From contig NZ_NIJK01000050.1 in assembly GCF_002836975.1 (NCBI RefSeq), forward strand, positions 1 through 50,491: a stretch of 50,491 bases of DNA, written 5' to 3'. The notes beneath the pieces are model-generated. The model made no database searches. It was not told the DNA's origin and saw nothing but the letters and a program-made list of their open reading frames with translations. A program made the position numbers and the translations under genes. Below are positions 1 through 8,038 of this stretch, in pieces; within the stretch, counting starts at the first letter, position 1; each line of letters opens with the position of its first letter. The stretch is from Shewanella indica (GTDB lineage: Bacteria > Pseudomonadota > Gammaproteobacteria > Enterobacterales > Shewanellaceae).

Positions 1-1
1 A

Positions 2-31
2 AATCGGAAACCTACAAACAGGTTTCCGATT
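2..31. terminator. Perfect 11-bp hairpin, possible terminator
   Basis: Eleven bases at 2-12 pair perfectly with 21-31 around an 8-nt loop. No T-run follows on the plus strand, and the minus-strand flank lies outside the window, so terminator function is inferred. It could end a minus-strand transcript coming from the DsbA-like gene. Confidence 0.45.
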
Positions 32-44
32 GTCTCTCATCAGG

Positions 45-64
45 AGGATCGGTCAACCGATCCT
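45..64. terminator. Second hairpin downstream of the DsbA-like gene
   Basis: AGGATCGG (45-52) pairs with CCGATCCT (57-64) around a TCAA loop. It lies about 80 nt past the stop of the minus-strand DsbA-like gene, and only a short T stretch is nearby. A terminator or transcript-end structure is plausible. Confidence 0.4.
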
Positions 65-142
65 TATCTGATCTACGTTGCACCCTGGGGTGGCCTTTAA
101 ATTGTTGGCGAATAGAGTGTTTTGTCGCTATAGCGTCTGATT

Positions 143-880
143 TCAGCGGCGGCGTCTGCTGACTGCAGCGACACCGGCAAAGGCCAGGAACAACCAACCC
201 AGGCTGCCGCCTTCATCTTGCTTGGCATCTTTTTCGGTAGCCAGGAAATTGATCAGATCGGTCAGTTCGCCCAGAGTGCGAATTTCTCCCAGGTTAACCA
301 TATATTTGTCGTTTACCACGAAGCTTGGCACGCTCTGAATGGCAAATTCATTCTGCTGTTTACGCCACAGGGCGATGACATCATTGATTTTCTTGCTGTC
401 GGCCAAGGCATCATACTGGCTGACATCCACGCCGTTGGCGGCAAACAGTTGCTTGATATCGTCGCGGCTATTGATAGCAGAGGTGTGCTTGTGTCCAGGG
501 GCAGAATGGTCATGGCCATGGGCTCCTTCCTCGCCCTGAATGGCGGCAAACATGGGGTGAGTCAACTTCTCTGTCGCGCCCAGCTCCTGCATGATGGCCA
601 GTGACTTCATCACCTCAGTGCCCAGATCGCTGTTCATAAAGTCGACATGCTTATTGTCAAAGCTGACTTCTTTATTGAGACCGGCCTTGATGTCCGGCAG
701 ATACTGGGTTTCCATGCTGAAGCAGTTATGACAGTAGAAAGAGAAGAACTCGGTGAGCTTGGGTTCTTCACTGCCTTTCTTGGCTATCTGGGTATAGTGT
801 TTACCTTCGATAAAGTCGGCGGCGTTGGCGGCCAGCGGGATTAGGGTAAGTGCCATTGCGGCAACCAGTGGCTTGAGCAA
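143..880 (-). CDS. DsbA-like thiol:disulfide oxidoreductase with GlyGly-CTERM tail
   Basis: This is an exported thioredoxin-fold oxidoreductase of 245 aa. A signal peptide spans residues 1-20 (cleavage near ANA-AD). The active site is CHNC at 50-53 instead of the CPHC of E. coli DsbA, and the cis-proline loop is SVPS with Pro185. A His-rich insertion lies at about 121-132 (HGHDHSAPGHKH). The C-terminus carries GG (224-225), a hydrophobic segment (about 228-240) and RRRR, which is the GlyGly-CTERM layout processed by rhombosortase in Shewanella and Vibrio. The start is TTG, set by GAGGAG with 6-nt spacing. Its role is presumably oxidation of periplasmic or surface thiols. The sorted-tail reading is inference from the motif. 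Confidence 0.88.
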   Translation of the reverse strand: MLKPLVAAMALTLIPLAANAADFIEGKHYTQIAKKGSEEPKLTEFFSFYCHNCFSMETQYLPDIKAGLNKEVSFDNKHVDFMNSDLGTEVMKSLAIMQELGATEKLTHPMFAAIQGEEGAHGHDHSAPGHKHTSAINSRDDIKQLFAANGVDVSQYDALADSKKINDVIALWRKQQNEFAIQSVPSFVVNDKYMVNLGEIRTLGELTDLINFLATEKDAKQDEGGSLGWLFLAFAGVAAVSRRRR

Positions 881-1020
881 AATAATCTCCTCAGAATTGA
901 CCGGGCGCAGCGCCCTTTGCTGTCAGGTTAGTGTGACTGGCTTAATTATGACTTAAGCGTCGGTGCCTTTGGCGGTCATTTCTGTGAGCGAGGCTAAGCT
1001 TTGGCGCTTTGCCTGGTTAT

Positions 1021-1674
1021 TCAACCTCGCAGGGCTTGCCAGGCTTCGCAGATCTGTCTGAACTTGGCGGTATCACCGCCTTGCCTGTCCGGGTGCCACT
1101 TTAGCGCCAGTTTACGCCACTGGCGACGGATCTCCTTGTCACTGGCGTCGGCTTCCAGTTCCAATACCCGCAGCGCCTCTCGCTGGGCAAAACGGCCGCG
1201 TCGTACGCCAATATAATCCTGATAACTGTTCCAGAAGGACTCCAGCATCTCACGAACGACATTGACGCAGGTGTCATAGTTGTTCCAGTCGAGGTAGTAG
1301 TCTCTAAGCGCTGAGTCATCCTGTTGTAGTTGCAGCACATTGGCCGGTGGGATCCGCAGCAATATGATATTCATGGCTTCTACCTGCAGCCATTGGCCCG
1401 GCAGCAGTATGTGTTGCAGTTCATAGAGGGCATTCATCAGCAGAAAGTTGCGTTTGAACAGATCTTTCTCGGGCAGAGGATCCAAGTCGTGCATCAGTCC
1501 CTGCTGCTGTAATTCGGTGGCGAGGTGATGCACCTTCCAGGAGCGGTTGCTGCGTTTGAGCAAACCGAGAATTGGCCAGATAAGCGGGTTATCGCCCTTG
1601 AGTCGGGTCGGCTTGACTTCAGTAACGTCGGCCTGGTTCAGCGCGGGTTTGGCAAGCAGCATGGTAGCAATCAT
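1021..1674 (-). CDS. DnaJ-related protein with C-terminal J domain
   Basis: The 217-aa protein has a C-terminal J domain (about 165-217) with the HPD signature at 194-196, preceded by about 160 residues resembling the DNA-J-related N-terminal domain found in Shewanella, Vibrio and Aeromonas. It has no signal peptide, G/F linker or zinc finger, so it is a cytosolic type III J protein that probably recruits DnaK to specific clients. The J domain being at the C-terminus is the normal arrangement for this family. It is transcribed alone, about 140 nt upstream of the DsbA-like gene on the same strand, and co-transcription is possible. The client is unknown. Confidence 0.85.
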   Translation of the reverse strand: MIATMLLAKPALNQADVTEVKPTRLKGDNPLIWPILGLLKRSNRSWKVHHLATELQQQGLMHDLDPLPEKDLFKRNFLLMNALYELQHILLPGQWLQVEAMNIILLRIPPANVLQLQQDDSALRDYYLDWNNYDTCVNVVREMLESFWNSYQDYIGVRRGRFAQREALRVLELEADASDKEIRRQWRKLALKWHPDRQGGDTAKFRQICEAWQALRG

Positions 1675-1740
1675 TCATCCTGAACTGACGATAAAATCTA
1701 CTATGCCACAGGTGTCCGTGGGTGCAAGGTGAAAATAATG

Positions 1741-1763
1741 GAACCCGGCGTGGAGCCGGGTTC
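1741..1763 (-). terminator. Rho-independent terminator of the nitroreductase gene
   Basis: GAACCCGGC (1741-1749) pairs with GCCGGGTTC (1755-1763) around a 5-nt loop. On the minus strand it is followed by CATTATTTTC. It lies 30 nt past the nitroreductase stop. Confidence 0.7.
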
Positions 1764-1792
1764 TGAAAGAAAAGCAGGGAAGGAGGCCTTGC

Positions 1793-2446
1793 TTAAATTT
1801 TGGTAAACAGCTCTTCCTGAGGCAGGCGAGACTTGGGCAGCTTGGCGTTGAAGTCTGACTCGTCATGGTAGCCAAGGGCCACAACCACGCTGGCCGTCAG
1901 GCCTTGTTCTCTCAAACCCAGAACCTGATTGAGTTTGCTGGCATCGAAGCCTTCAATAGGAGTGGCATCTATGTCCAATACGCTGGCGCCCAGCAGCAGA
2001 GTACCCAGCGCCAGATAGGTTTGTTTTTCCATCCAGTGCTGCAGGTCCTTAAGTTCGAACTTGTGCATATTGGTGAAGAAAGAGCGGCCGTTGTGTTGGC
2101 CTTGTTTGGCGTTTTCGTCGGCGAAGCGGCCATCGGCCTCTTCCTGCTCAAGCAGACGCAGCAGATGGGCTTCGTCCATGTTGTTGCGGGTACAGAGCAC
2201 AATCACGTGGGAAGCGTTGAGGATCTTTGGCGTGTTGAAGCCATAGTCTGCGGTAGACTCGGCAATTTTGGCTTTGCCTTCATCTGTCGCGGCCAGTACA
2301 AAGTGCCATGGCTGGGAGTTCACCGAGGAGGGGCTGAACTGCAGCAGACTCTGCAGATCTTCAATTTTATCCTGGGGGATCTTCTTGTTGGGATCAAAAG
2401 CCTTGGTGGTATAGCGCTTTTTGGCAAGGTATGTCAGATCTGTCAT
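1793..2446 (-). CDS. nfsB: NfsB-type oxygen-insensitive NAD(P)H nitroreductase
   Basis: The 217-aa protein is a full-length FMN-dependent nitroreductase of the NfsB/dihydropteridine reductase family. It starts with the typical KKRYTTKAFDPNKKI segment, has the FMN-binding SSVNSQPWHF motif near 40-49, and ends with the ATPIEGFD and VVALGYH blocks. It would reduce nitroaromatics, quinones and flavins in the cytosol with NAD(P)H as a homodimer. The start is supported by CGGAG about 7 nt upstream. It is monocistronic with its own terminator and diverges from the Xre/RES pair. The assignment to NfsB is by recognition of the family pattern. Confidence 0.88.
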   Translation of the reverse strand: MTDLTYLAKKRYTTKAFDPNKKIPQDKIEDLQSLLQFSPSSVNSQPWHFVLAATDEGKAKIAESTADYGFNTPKILNASHVIVLCTRNNMDEAHLLRLLEQEEADGRFADENAKQGQHNGRSFFTNMHKFELKDLQHWMEKQTYLALGTLLLGASVLDIDATPIEGFDASKLNQVLGLREQGLTASVVVALGYHDESDFNAKLPKSRLPQEELFTKI

Positions 2447-2619
2447 GTCACTGCTCCGGACAAATGAGGCTGAAATTGTTTTGGCATTCTACGATCTCTG
2501 TTGCGCTTTACAACAGTGTTTCTGCTGCAAGCTATATCAAAAATAAATTGAAAGTACGCTGGTGGGAACCACTAATTGGTGTCAGTGGGGTTGCTTTTGC
2601 ATTTATATTGAGTCTTAAA

Positions 2620-2648
2620 TTGCGTTTGCCGTGCTGGTTGGCTAATAT
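2620..2648 (+). promoter_or_regulatory. Candidate sigma-70 promoter of the RES-Xre module
   Basis: TTGCGT at 2620-2625 and TAATAT at 2643-2648 are separated by 17 nt and sit 30 nt upstream of the antitoxin start. The -35 match is moderate. The rest of 2447-2619 is AT-rich with no ORF and no clear operator dyad. Confidence 0.4.
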
Positions 2649-2677
2649 ATGGACAGGTTTATGGCGGAGCAGCAAAG

Positions 2678-3040
2678 ATGAATACCCTAGAGAAAGCCAA
2701 TGCAGCCGAGGTATTGTTCAAGGCGTTTTCCAATGCTTGCAGCGAGTTACAACTTACCCAGGCCGAGGCCAGCCGTATCATAGGCGTAAATCCCAGCACC
2801 TTGAGCCGTAACAGCGGCAAGGGGTTTAAACCCGATTCCAAGCAGGGGGAGTTGCAGTTGCAACTTATCCGTCTATATCGCTCGCTGTATGCCATAGCGG
2901 GTGGTGAAAAAGCCTTTATGCGTCACTGGCTCAACAGTCCCAACAAGGCGCTGAATGGAACCCCCAAGACTTTATTGCAAACCGTGGTTGGTCTGGTGAG
3001 TGTTAACCAATATCTGGATGCTATGAGAGGCAAGGTCTGA
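2678..3040 (+). CDS. Xre/MbcA/ParS-type antitoxin (DUF2384-like)
   Basis: This 120-aa protein has an N-terminal helix-turn-helix (about 25-45, LTQAEASRIIGVNPSTLSRN) and a C-terminal region matching the toxin-binding DUF2384/MbcA-ParS fold (FMRHWLNSPNKALNGTPKTLLQ, then a final QYLDAMRGKV). In RES-Xre modules the C-terminal domain covers the toxin active site and the HTH autoregulates the operon. GGAG lies 8 nt before the ATG. The toxin gene follows within 40 nt. The pairing and the motif order make the call strong. Confidence 0.9.
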   Translation: MNTLEKANAAEVLFKAFSNACSELQLTQAEASRIIGVNPSTLSRNSGKGFKPDSKQGELQLQLIRLYRSLYAIAGGEKAFMRHWLNSPNKALNGTPKTLLQTVVGLVSVNQYLDAMRGKV

Positions 3041-3076
3041 CAGCCATAACCGGTGACAGGAGACAAACAACTGAAA

Positions 3077-3823
3077 ATGGATTTTAGTGCGTTAGAGCCG
3101 CAGGACTTTTTTCCTCGCCACTACTTTGGCCGCGGTTATCGCCTGGTCGAGTCCCAGGAAGAAGCCGCCACCCTGAGTCTGGTGGATGATTTTGACGAAC
3201 AGATGCTGCTTGAATCCCTGCTCGATGAGGTTAAACCGCCTTACCGAAGCGGGACTGAGCACTTGCATTATCTGCTCAAGACCCCGTTTCGTTATCCGCC
3301 GCTGCGCCATGGTTCGCGCTTTGGCAGTATCACAATGGAAAGCTTCTTTTATGCCAGTGAATCCTGGCAGACCTGTTTGGCCGAAGTCGCCTATTATCGT
3401 TTTGTCTTTATGGCCGATATGTTGGAGCCTTATCTGGAGCCGCTGCGCTCTGAGCATATGTTGTACTCTGTGGATATCAATGCCCGCGATTGTGCTGACT
3501 TGACGCTATTGCAGGGGCCGGAATTGCAGCAGCAACTGACTCACAAATCGAGCTATGCCTATACCCAGGCTTTGGGGGCCTGGTTGCTGCAACAGCAGGC
3601 ACAGATGATCCGCTACACGTCGGCCAGAGCTGAAAAGGGCGTCAATTTGGCGCTGCACGATCCTTTGGTGTTGCTATCAACCGAGCCGCAGGAGTGTGAA
3701 TATTGGCTCTGTCAAAGCTCCGCAGACAAGGTTGCTTTCAGTCGTCGTAATAGCCGCAGCATGCCATTGACCTGGTTTTTAAAAGACTTTTTGCGGGACG
3801 GGCAGTTGCCGCGTCCCGCCTGA
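3077..3823 (+). CDS. RES-domain toxin (NAD+-targeting type II toxin)
   Basis: This is a RES-family protein. Characterised RES toxins degrade or phosphorolyse NAD+ and so arrest growth. Visible features are a GRGYRLVES segment (conserved Arg region), GSRFG followed by FFYASESWQTCLAEVAYYRF (the usual Gly block and catalytic Glu region), and a late Ser-rich stretch near LLSTEPQ. A GTG at 3053 is possible, but the ATG at 3077 (248 aa) is preferred because GGAG lies upstream of it and none precedes the GTG. It is somewhat longer than many RES proteins. Activity is inferred from the family and from the adjacent Xre antitoxin. Confidence 0.85.
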   Translation: MDFSALEPQDFFPRHYFGRGYRLVESQEEAATLSLVDDFDEQMLLESLLDEVKPPYRSGTEHLHYLLKTPFRYPPLRHGSRFGSITMESFFYASESWQTCLAEVAYYRFVFMADMLEPYLEPLRSEHMLYSVDINARDCADLTLLQGPELQQQLTHKSSYAYTQALGAWLLQQQAQMIRYTSARAEKGVNLALHDPLVLLSTEPQECEYWLCQSSADKVAFSRRNSRSMPLTWFLKDFLRDGQLPRPA

Positions 3824-3837
3824 GAACAGAAATTACT

Positions 3838-5403
3838 TCAGGATTGGGTGGTGATAAACAGCGGGTTGGAATAGAACCAGAGATCGCCGTAGTTACGCTC
3901 ATTGATGTCGTTGTACCATTGCTGCACCTGCTCCCCTTCAGCCTGAGGCAGTACCTTTGAACGCAGAGGTGTGCCCTTGTTGGTCAAGCCGTTGACGTTG
4001 TAATCCAGGTTAGTACCACGCAGGCGGAAATACTGCTTACCATCGGCGATAAAGCTGAAGCTCATGCTGTAGAAACCATCGCTGTCTTTTTGCCAGTCAG
4101 CCTGGGTGAAAGACTTAATCACCCGGGTGCTGTCGTTGGTTTCCTTTTGCCAGGCAGCCGTTCCCGGCTTGGCTCGCTCACCGATATCACCGGCAATCAA
4201 ATCGATATGATGTACTCCAGGATTAATGCCAGCGTAGTGTTCATTGCCGATATCGCTTTCCTTGTTATTTAGCTCAGGGCTGCGGAACCTGATATTGATA
4301 GTGACCTTGTCGCCGGCCTTGGCGCTCAAGGTTTGTCCCATAGTGATGGTTTGCTCACCGCTATTCATCTGGAGATCCAGCCCGTCGATGAGATCGCCAA
4401 ATACCGCAAAGCTGTTCCCCGAGCGTAGCCCTTCAAGCAGTGCCTGGGTACCTTCACCCTCAACCCAGGTGTAATTCTTGGCATATTCGCCGGGATAATA
4501 ACTGCTGGCGTAGGGTGGCCTGGTCTTGAAGTGAATATCCGAGTTACCCATGTTCCAAATCCTGCGCCCTTCTCCCAGTAGCGCATCCCACCAACCGCCG
4601 ACTTCGGCAACGACGGGATCGACACCGCCGTAAACACCGCTCGAGCTGTCACCATAGTCACCGCGGTTGCCACTGAACTGGCCGCCAACCATACCTTCCA
4701 CCAGGAAGAAGACCTCAGGCGCGGCATCATGAAGCTCCCTGACTTCGGCTATGGTGTAGCTGTCGAGATAGCGTCTGGGATGATTGAGCATGCCGTAGCT
4801 CTGTTTGGGAAAATGTTGCTGTAGCCAGGCAAGCGCCGCTACGGCATCTGCATGGGTTTGATTCTGACGCTTGACGCCGGCGGCCTCCCAGGCGGCGAGA
4901 TCTTCGGCTGCGAAATCCTCCGGCTCATTCTTGGCGCTGAAGCTGTACTCGAAGGTTTTAATCGCATCCAGAGTCTGCTGTTCATCGGCCAGGATGACGA
5001 TATTGAAGTGCTCGTGAGTCGGCATATCCCACTCAAAGCCGGAGTAAACCAACTTGCCCGGGTAGTTGGGCATCAGGCTGGCGAGTCCGGGTTTTTCGTA
5101 GCGGGTGAGGGCATCATAGAAGAGAATGCCGCCTAGGTCGTTATCGTCATTGTCCTGGCTGTTGTTGCGCATATGGTTGGTCAGGCTCATATAATCCAGG
5201 CCAAAGTCCTCGAAGCCCCACTTGAGAATATCGGCCTGGGTCTCTCTGGCATCCTGGGAAACCGCGGTGTGAACATGAAGATCGCCTTTGAGCCAGCGAC
5301 CCGTTACCGGCTCCGGAGTTTGAGTGTCGTTATCTGAGTTACAGCCGGCCAGCAGGGCCAGAGACAGCAGTGACAATGCTGCGACTTGATGGGATTGACG
5401 CAC
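3838..5403 (-). CDS. PHP-domain lipoprotein, predicted metal-dependent phosphoesterase
   Basis: This exported lipoprotein of about 521 aa begins with a signal peptide and lipobox LLAGC, followed by a flexible acidic linker (NSDNDTQTPEPVTG). The mature domain opens with KGDLHVHT and has SLTNH further on, as expected for the PHP metal-binding fold, and GNSDIHFK near residue 300 fits a later metal motif. The preferred start is GTG at 5403, because AGAGAGG lies 6 nt upstream and the signal peptide then begins immediately. An upstream GTG at 5439 lacks a ribosome-binding site. The substrate is unknown. The protein probably acts at the outer membrane or in the periplasm. It is monocistronic. Confidence 0.78.
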   Translation of the reverse strand: MRQSHQVAALSLLSLALLAGCNSDNDTQTPEPVTGRWLKGDLHVHTAVSQDARETQADILKWGFEDFGLDYMSLTNHMRNNSQDNDDNDLGGILFYDALTRYEKPGLASLMPNYPGKLVYSGFEWDMPTHEHFNIVILADEQQTLDAIKTFEYSFSAKNEPEDFAAEDLAAWEAAGVKRQNQTHADAVAALAWLQQHFPKQSYGMLNHPRRYLDSYTIAEVRELHDAAPEVFFLVEGMVGGQFSGNRGDYGDSSSGVYGGVDPVVAEVGGWWDALLGEGRRIWNMGNSDIHFKTRPPYASSYYPGEYAKNYTWVEGEGTQALLEGLRSGNSFAVFGDLIDGLDLQMNSGEQTITMGQTLSAKAGDKVTINIRFRSPELNNKESDIGNEHYAGINPGVHHIDLIAGDIGERAKPGTAAWQKETNDSTRVIKSFTQADWQKDSDGFYSMSFSFIADGKQYFRLRGTNLDYNVNGLTNKGTPLRSKVLPQAEGEQVQQWYNDINERNYGDLWFYSNPLFITTQS

Positions 5404-5500
5404 GAATAACCTCTCTATATTGGGCGTTTTGGGAAGCACCCAACATAGAGAATTAAGATGGCAGATTTATGGCACTTTTGTACTAAAAAGTTACCAGTGA

Positions 5501-6226
5501 TCAGCGCAGCACCTTGGCAAGGAAGCCTTGAGTACGGGGGTTTTGCGGCGCATTGAAAATCTGCTCCGGCGTGCCCGCTTCCTGGATCACTCCTTCATCC
5601 ATGAAGATCACCCTGTCAGACACCTCGCGGGCAAATCCCATCTCGTGAGTGACTATCACCATGGTCATGCCGTCGCGAGCCAGAGATTGCATCACGTCCA
5701 GCACATCGCCGACCATTTCCGGATCCAGCGCCGAGGTGGGTTCGTCAAACAGCATCAGCTCCGGAGACATGGTCAGGGCTCTGGCAATGGCCACCCTCTG
5801 CTTCTGGCCGCCGGACAGGCTGGATGGATAGGCATCTTTCTTATCTGCCAGACCAACCTTAGCCAGCAATCCCAAAGCCTTGGCTTCGGCCTCGGCCAAA
5901 CTCATCAATCCCAGCTTGACCGGTGCCAGCGTTAGGTTGGCCAATACCGTCTTGTGGGGAAACAGGTTAAAGTGCTGAAATACCATGCCCACTTTCTGCC
6001 TGAGCTTGTCGACACAGGCGCCAGGCGCCGTTATCGATTCACCGGCTATTCGTATTTCGCCTTCAGTCGGTTGCTCCAAAAGGTTGATACAACGCAGAAA
6101 AGTGCTCTTGCCACTACCACTTGGGCCTATGATGCTGACCACTTCTCCCTTGGCGATATGCTGATCTATGCCCTTGAGTACTTCCAGTTTGCCGTAGGAC
6201 TTATGCAGGTTGGTTATCTCAATCAC
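5501..6226 (-). CDS. Polar amino acid ABC transporter ATPase (GlnQ/HisP family)
   Basis: This 241-aa ABC ATPase has Walker A GPSGSGKST (about 34-42), signature LSGGQKQR (about 137-144), Walker B ELMLFDEPTSALD, and the switch His in VTHEMGF. The family energises uptake of polar amino acids. It overlaps the permease gene by 8 nt and is the last gene of a binding protein, permease, ATPase operon on the minus strand. The exact substrate (glutamine, arginine or another amino acid) cannot be read from the sequence. Confidence 0.9.
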   Translation of the reverse strand: MIEITNLHKSYGKLEVLKGIDQHIAKGEVVSIIGPSGSGKSTFLRCINLLEQPTEGEIRIAGESITAPGACVDKLRQKVGMVFQHFNLFPHKTVLANLTLAPVKLGLMSLAEAEAKALGLLAKVGLADKKDAYPSSLSGGQKQRVAIARALTMSPELMLFDEPTSALDPEMVGDVLDVMQSLARDGMTMVIVTHEMGFAREVSDRVIFMDEGVIQEAGTPEQIFNAPQNPRTQGFLAKVLR

Positions 6227-6896
6227 TTTGTTTCAGCCTCGCTTCAAACTTACCCAACAGCCAGGTGAAGCTGTAGGTCAATAACAAATAGATAAGGGCA
6301 CAAGTCAGCAGCGGCACCACATCTTCGAAGGTTCGGCTGCGGATGATTTCACCGGCGCGCATCAGATCCACGCCACCGATAAAGCCGATGACGGCGGTTT
6401 CTTTCAAGAGCACGATAAATTCATTGCCGAGCGCCGGCAGAATATTCTTGATTGCCTGCGGTAACACGACTTCACGCATGGTCAGTGAATGGCTCATCCC
6501 TAAAGAGCGGGCGGCCTCGGCCTGGCCCTTGTCGACCGCCTGGATACCGGCGCGGATGATCTCACTGATGTAGGCGCCGCTGTTGAGGCCAAAGGCGATG
6601 ATGGCGGCGGTCACCTTGTCGACATCCATGGCGGCCAACACGATAAAGTAGAGGATCACCAGTTGCACTACTACAGGAGTACCGCGGATCACCCCGACAT
6701 ACAGCTTGGCCGGCCAGCGCAGATACCAGCGCTCGGACATGCCCATCAAGGTGGTGAGCACCCCGAGAATGGCGCCGAGGATCATGGCGAAGAAGGTCAC
6801 AGTCAAGGTGACCTTGAGGCCGTTTAGGATCAGCAAAATACCGATCATGCCGTCTTCCCCTATGGGGGTAAACAGCGAAGAGATTATTGCATCCAT
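6219..6896 (-). CDS. Polar amino acid ABC transporter permease (GlnP/HisM family)
   Basis: This 225-aa inner-membrane permease has about five hydrophobic segments and the family EAA loop (GQAEAARSLGMSHSLTMREVVLPQAIKNILP, about 128-158) that contacts the ATPase. It contains RGTPVVVQL, a common feature of the polar amino acid family. Only one permease gene is present, so it presumably works as a homodimer. The gene begins 6 nt after the binding-protein stop and overlaps the ATPase start, which indicates translational coupling. Confidence 0.9.
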   Translation of the reverse strand: MDAIISSLFTPIGEDGMIGILLILNGLKVTLTVTFFAMILGAILGVLTTLMGMSERWYLRWPAKLYVGVIRGTPVVVQLVILYFIVLAAMDVDKVTAAIIAFGLNSGAYISEIIRAGIQAVDKGQAEAARSLGMSHSLTMREVVLPQAIKNILPALGNEFIVLLKETAVIGFIGGVDLMRAGEIIRSRTFEDVVPLLTCALIYLLLTYSFTWLLGKFEARLKQSD

Positions 6897-6902
6897 CTAA
6901 GA

Positions 6903-7628
6903 CTACTTCTGATATTTTTCAAGGAGTTGTTGGTATTCGCCTGAGCTTTGTAGCCGTACCAGTGTGGCATTGATCTGGCTGAGCAGTTCGGGTTGATTTT
7001 TGGCAACTGCAATACCGTAAAATTCGGGTGAGAAGTCGATATCCAGCCGTTTGAGAGTGGGGTTCTTGGCCAGATAAGTGGCTGCCGGTTGGCTGTCGAA
7101 CAGTACCAGGTCTACCTTGTGGTTTTTCAGCTCCATAAAGGCTTCAAAACCCGTATTGAAAGCGACGACTTCGGCCTTGAGTTCCTTGGCCATGATGTCG
7201 CCGGTAGAGCCCAACTGCACCGCAATCTTCTTGCCGGCAAGATCAGCCGGAGTGTTGAATACCTGGCTGTCCTGATTGACTATCACCACTTGGGTGGCTT
7301 CATAGTATGGCGTAGAGAAGTTGACACTCTTTTGCCGCTCATCCGTGATTGTCATACCAGAGGCGATAAAATCGATTTTGCCTGAGTTCAGCGCCACTAT
7401 CAGAGAGTCGAACTTGAGGTTTTCTACCTTGAGGGTTTTACCTGCATCGGCGGCAATCGCCTTGGCAATGTCGATATCCAGCCCTTTTACCTCATCACCA
7501 TTGGCGCCCCCCATGTATTCAAATGGTGGGAAAGCGGCATTGGTGCCGACGACCAGTACATCTTGATCTTTACCGCAGCCGGTCAACAGCAAGGCCGTGA
7601 TAGTGGCCATAAGCAGGGATTTTTTCAT
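6903..7628 (-). CDS. Amino acid-binding lipoprotein of the ABC importer
   Basis: This is a family 3 extracellular solute-binding protein of about 241 aa, made as a lipoprotein (MKKSLLMATITALLLTGCG, lipobox LTGC). Typical blocks are GTNAAFPPFEY, GLDIDIAKAIA, the YYEATQVVIV hinge region and GKKIAVQLGST. It captures the substrate outside the inner membrane and hands it to the permease encoded next. The start is set at the ATG at 7628, because the longer reading frame places 21 residues before the signal peptide. First gene of the three-gene importer operon. Confidence 0.9.
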   Translation of the reverse strand: MKKSLLMATITALLLTGCGKDQDVLVVGTNAAFPPFEYMGGANGDEVKGLDIDIAKAIAADAGKTLKVENLKFDSLIVALNSGKIDFIASGMTITDERQKSVNFSTPYYEATQVVIVNQDSQVFNTPADLAGKKIAVQLGSTGDIMAKELKAEVVAFNTGFEAFMELKNHKVDLVLFDSQPAATYLAKNPTLKRLDIDFSPEFYGIAVAKNQPELLSQINATLVRLQSSGEYQQLLEKYQK

Positions 7629-7895
7629 CTTGGAGATACTCTTGAGGAACCGTATGACTGGCACTATAGCCAGTTCCCATATCTCAATCAATAACTAATC
7701 ATAAAAAATGCTTAAGTATTCACTCGTGATTCGTTTGGTGTTAAAAAAACATTGTTAATTAGTTTGTTATTTATTAATTGAACATGCTTGAATGAATAAA
7801 GTAGAGATTGCTCAATTAGGGCTGAGCAACTAGAGAAGATTTTTTGTCGCCTGAGACACAAGAATGTGCATTTGGCACAGCACCGAGGAAAAATT

Positions 7896-7904
7896 TGTTA
7901 TAAA
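7896..7904 (+). promoter_or_regulatory. Extended -10 promoter of the phosphoribosyltransferase gene
   Basis: TGTTATAAA (TG, one base, TATAAA) is an extended -10 element without a good -35 at normal spacing. Transcription would begin near 7911-7913, directly at the 5' arm of the leader hairpin, leaving a leader of about 125 nt. Confidence 0.5.
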
Positions 7905-7912
7905 ATGCGCGC

Positions 7913-7962
7913 CCAAAATCCTCTGCCTGCCTACAATGGTGGAAGCCCACTCCGGATTTTGG
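7913..7962 (+). ncRNA. Structured 5' leader of the hpt-like mRNA
   Basis: CCAAAATCC (7913-7921) pairs with GGATTTTGG (7954-7962). Inside, GTGG (7939-7942) pairs with CCAC (7947-7950). The structure would sit at the very 5' end of the transcript. It does not match the purine riboswitch core. The role is unknown; mRNA protection or regulation is possible. Confidence 0.4.
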
Positions 7963-8038
7963 AACAGGCCTCCAATTCAGTACCTGCCAAAGCAGACAGC
8001 GAAGCACACAAAATAGAACAAGATGGGGTCGTATACCT

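Larger units (their letters stand above)
7629..8038. other. Divergent intergenic region between the importer operon and the hpt-like gene
   Basis: This region of about 410 nt has no convincing ORF. The left half is very AT-rich and carries the promoters of the minus-strand importer. The right half holds an extended -10 promoter and a structured leader for the phosphoribosyltransferase, described in separate entries. Confidence 0.6.

Noticed and set aside
3793..3819. Rho-independent terminator at the end of the RES gene
   Set aside because: The GC-rich stem (GCGGGACG/CGTCCCGC) lies within coding sequence and has no T-run on the downstream side of either strand.
7913..7962. Purine riboswitch
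   Set aside because: The conserved core bases of the purine aptamer junction are not present, although the gene context would fit.
7816..8007. Minus-strand 63-codon ORF upstream of the phosphoribosyltransferase gene
   Set aside because: It runs through the structured leader and promoter, has no ribosome-binding site and no recognisable sequence.
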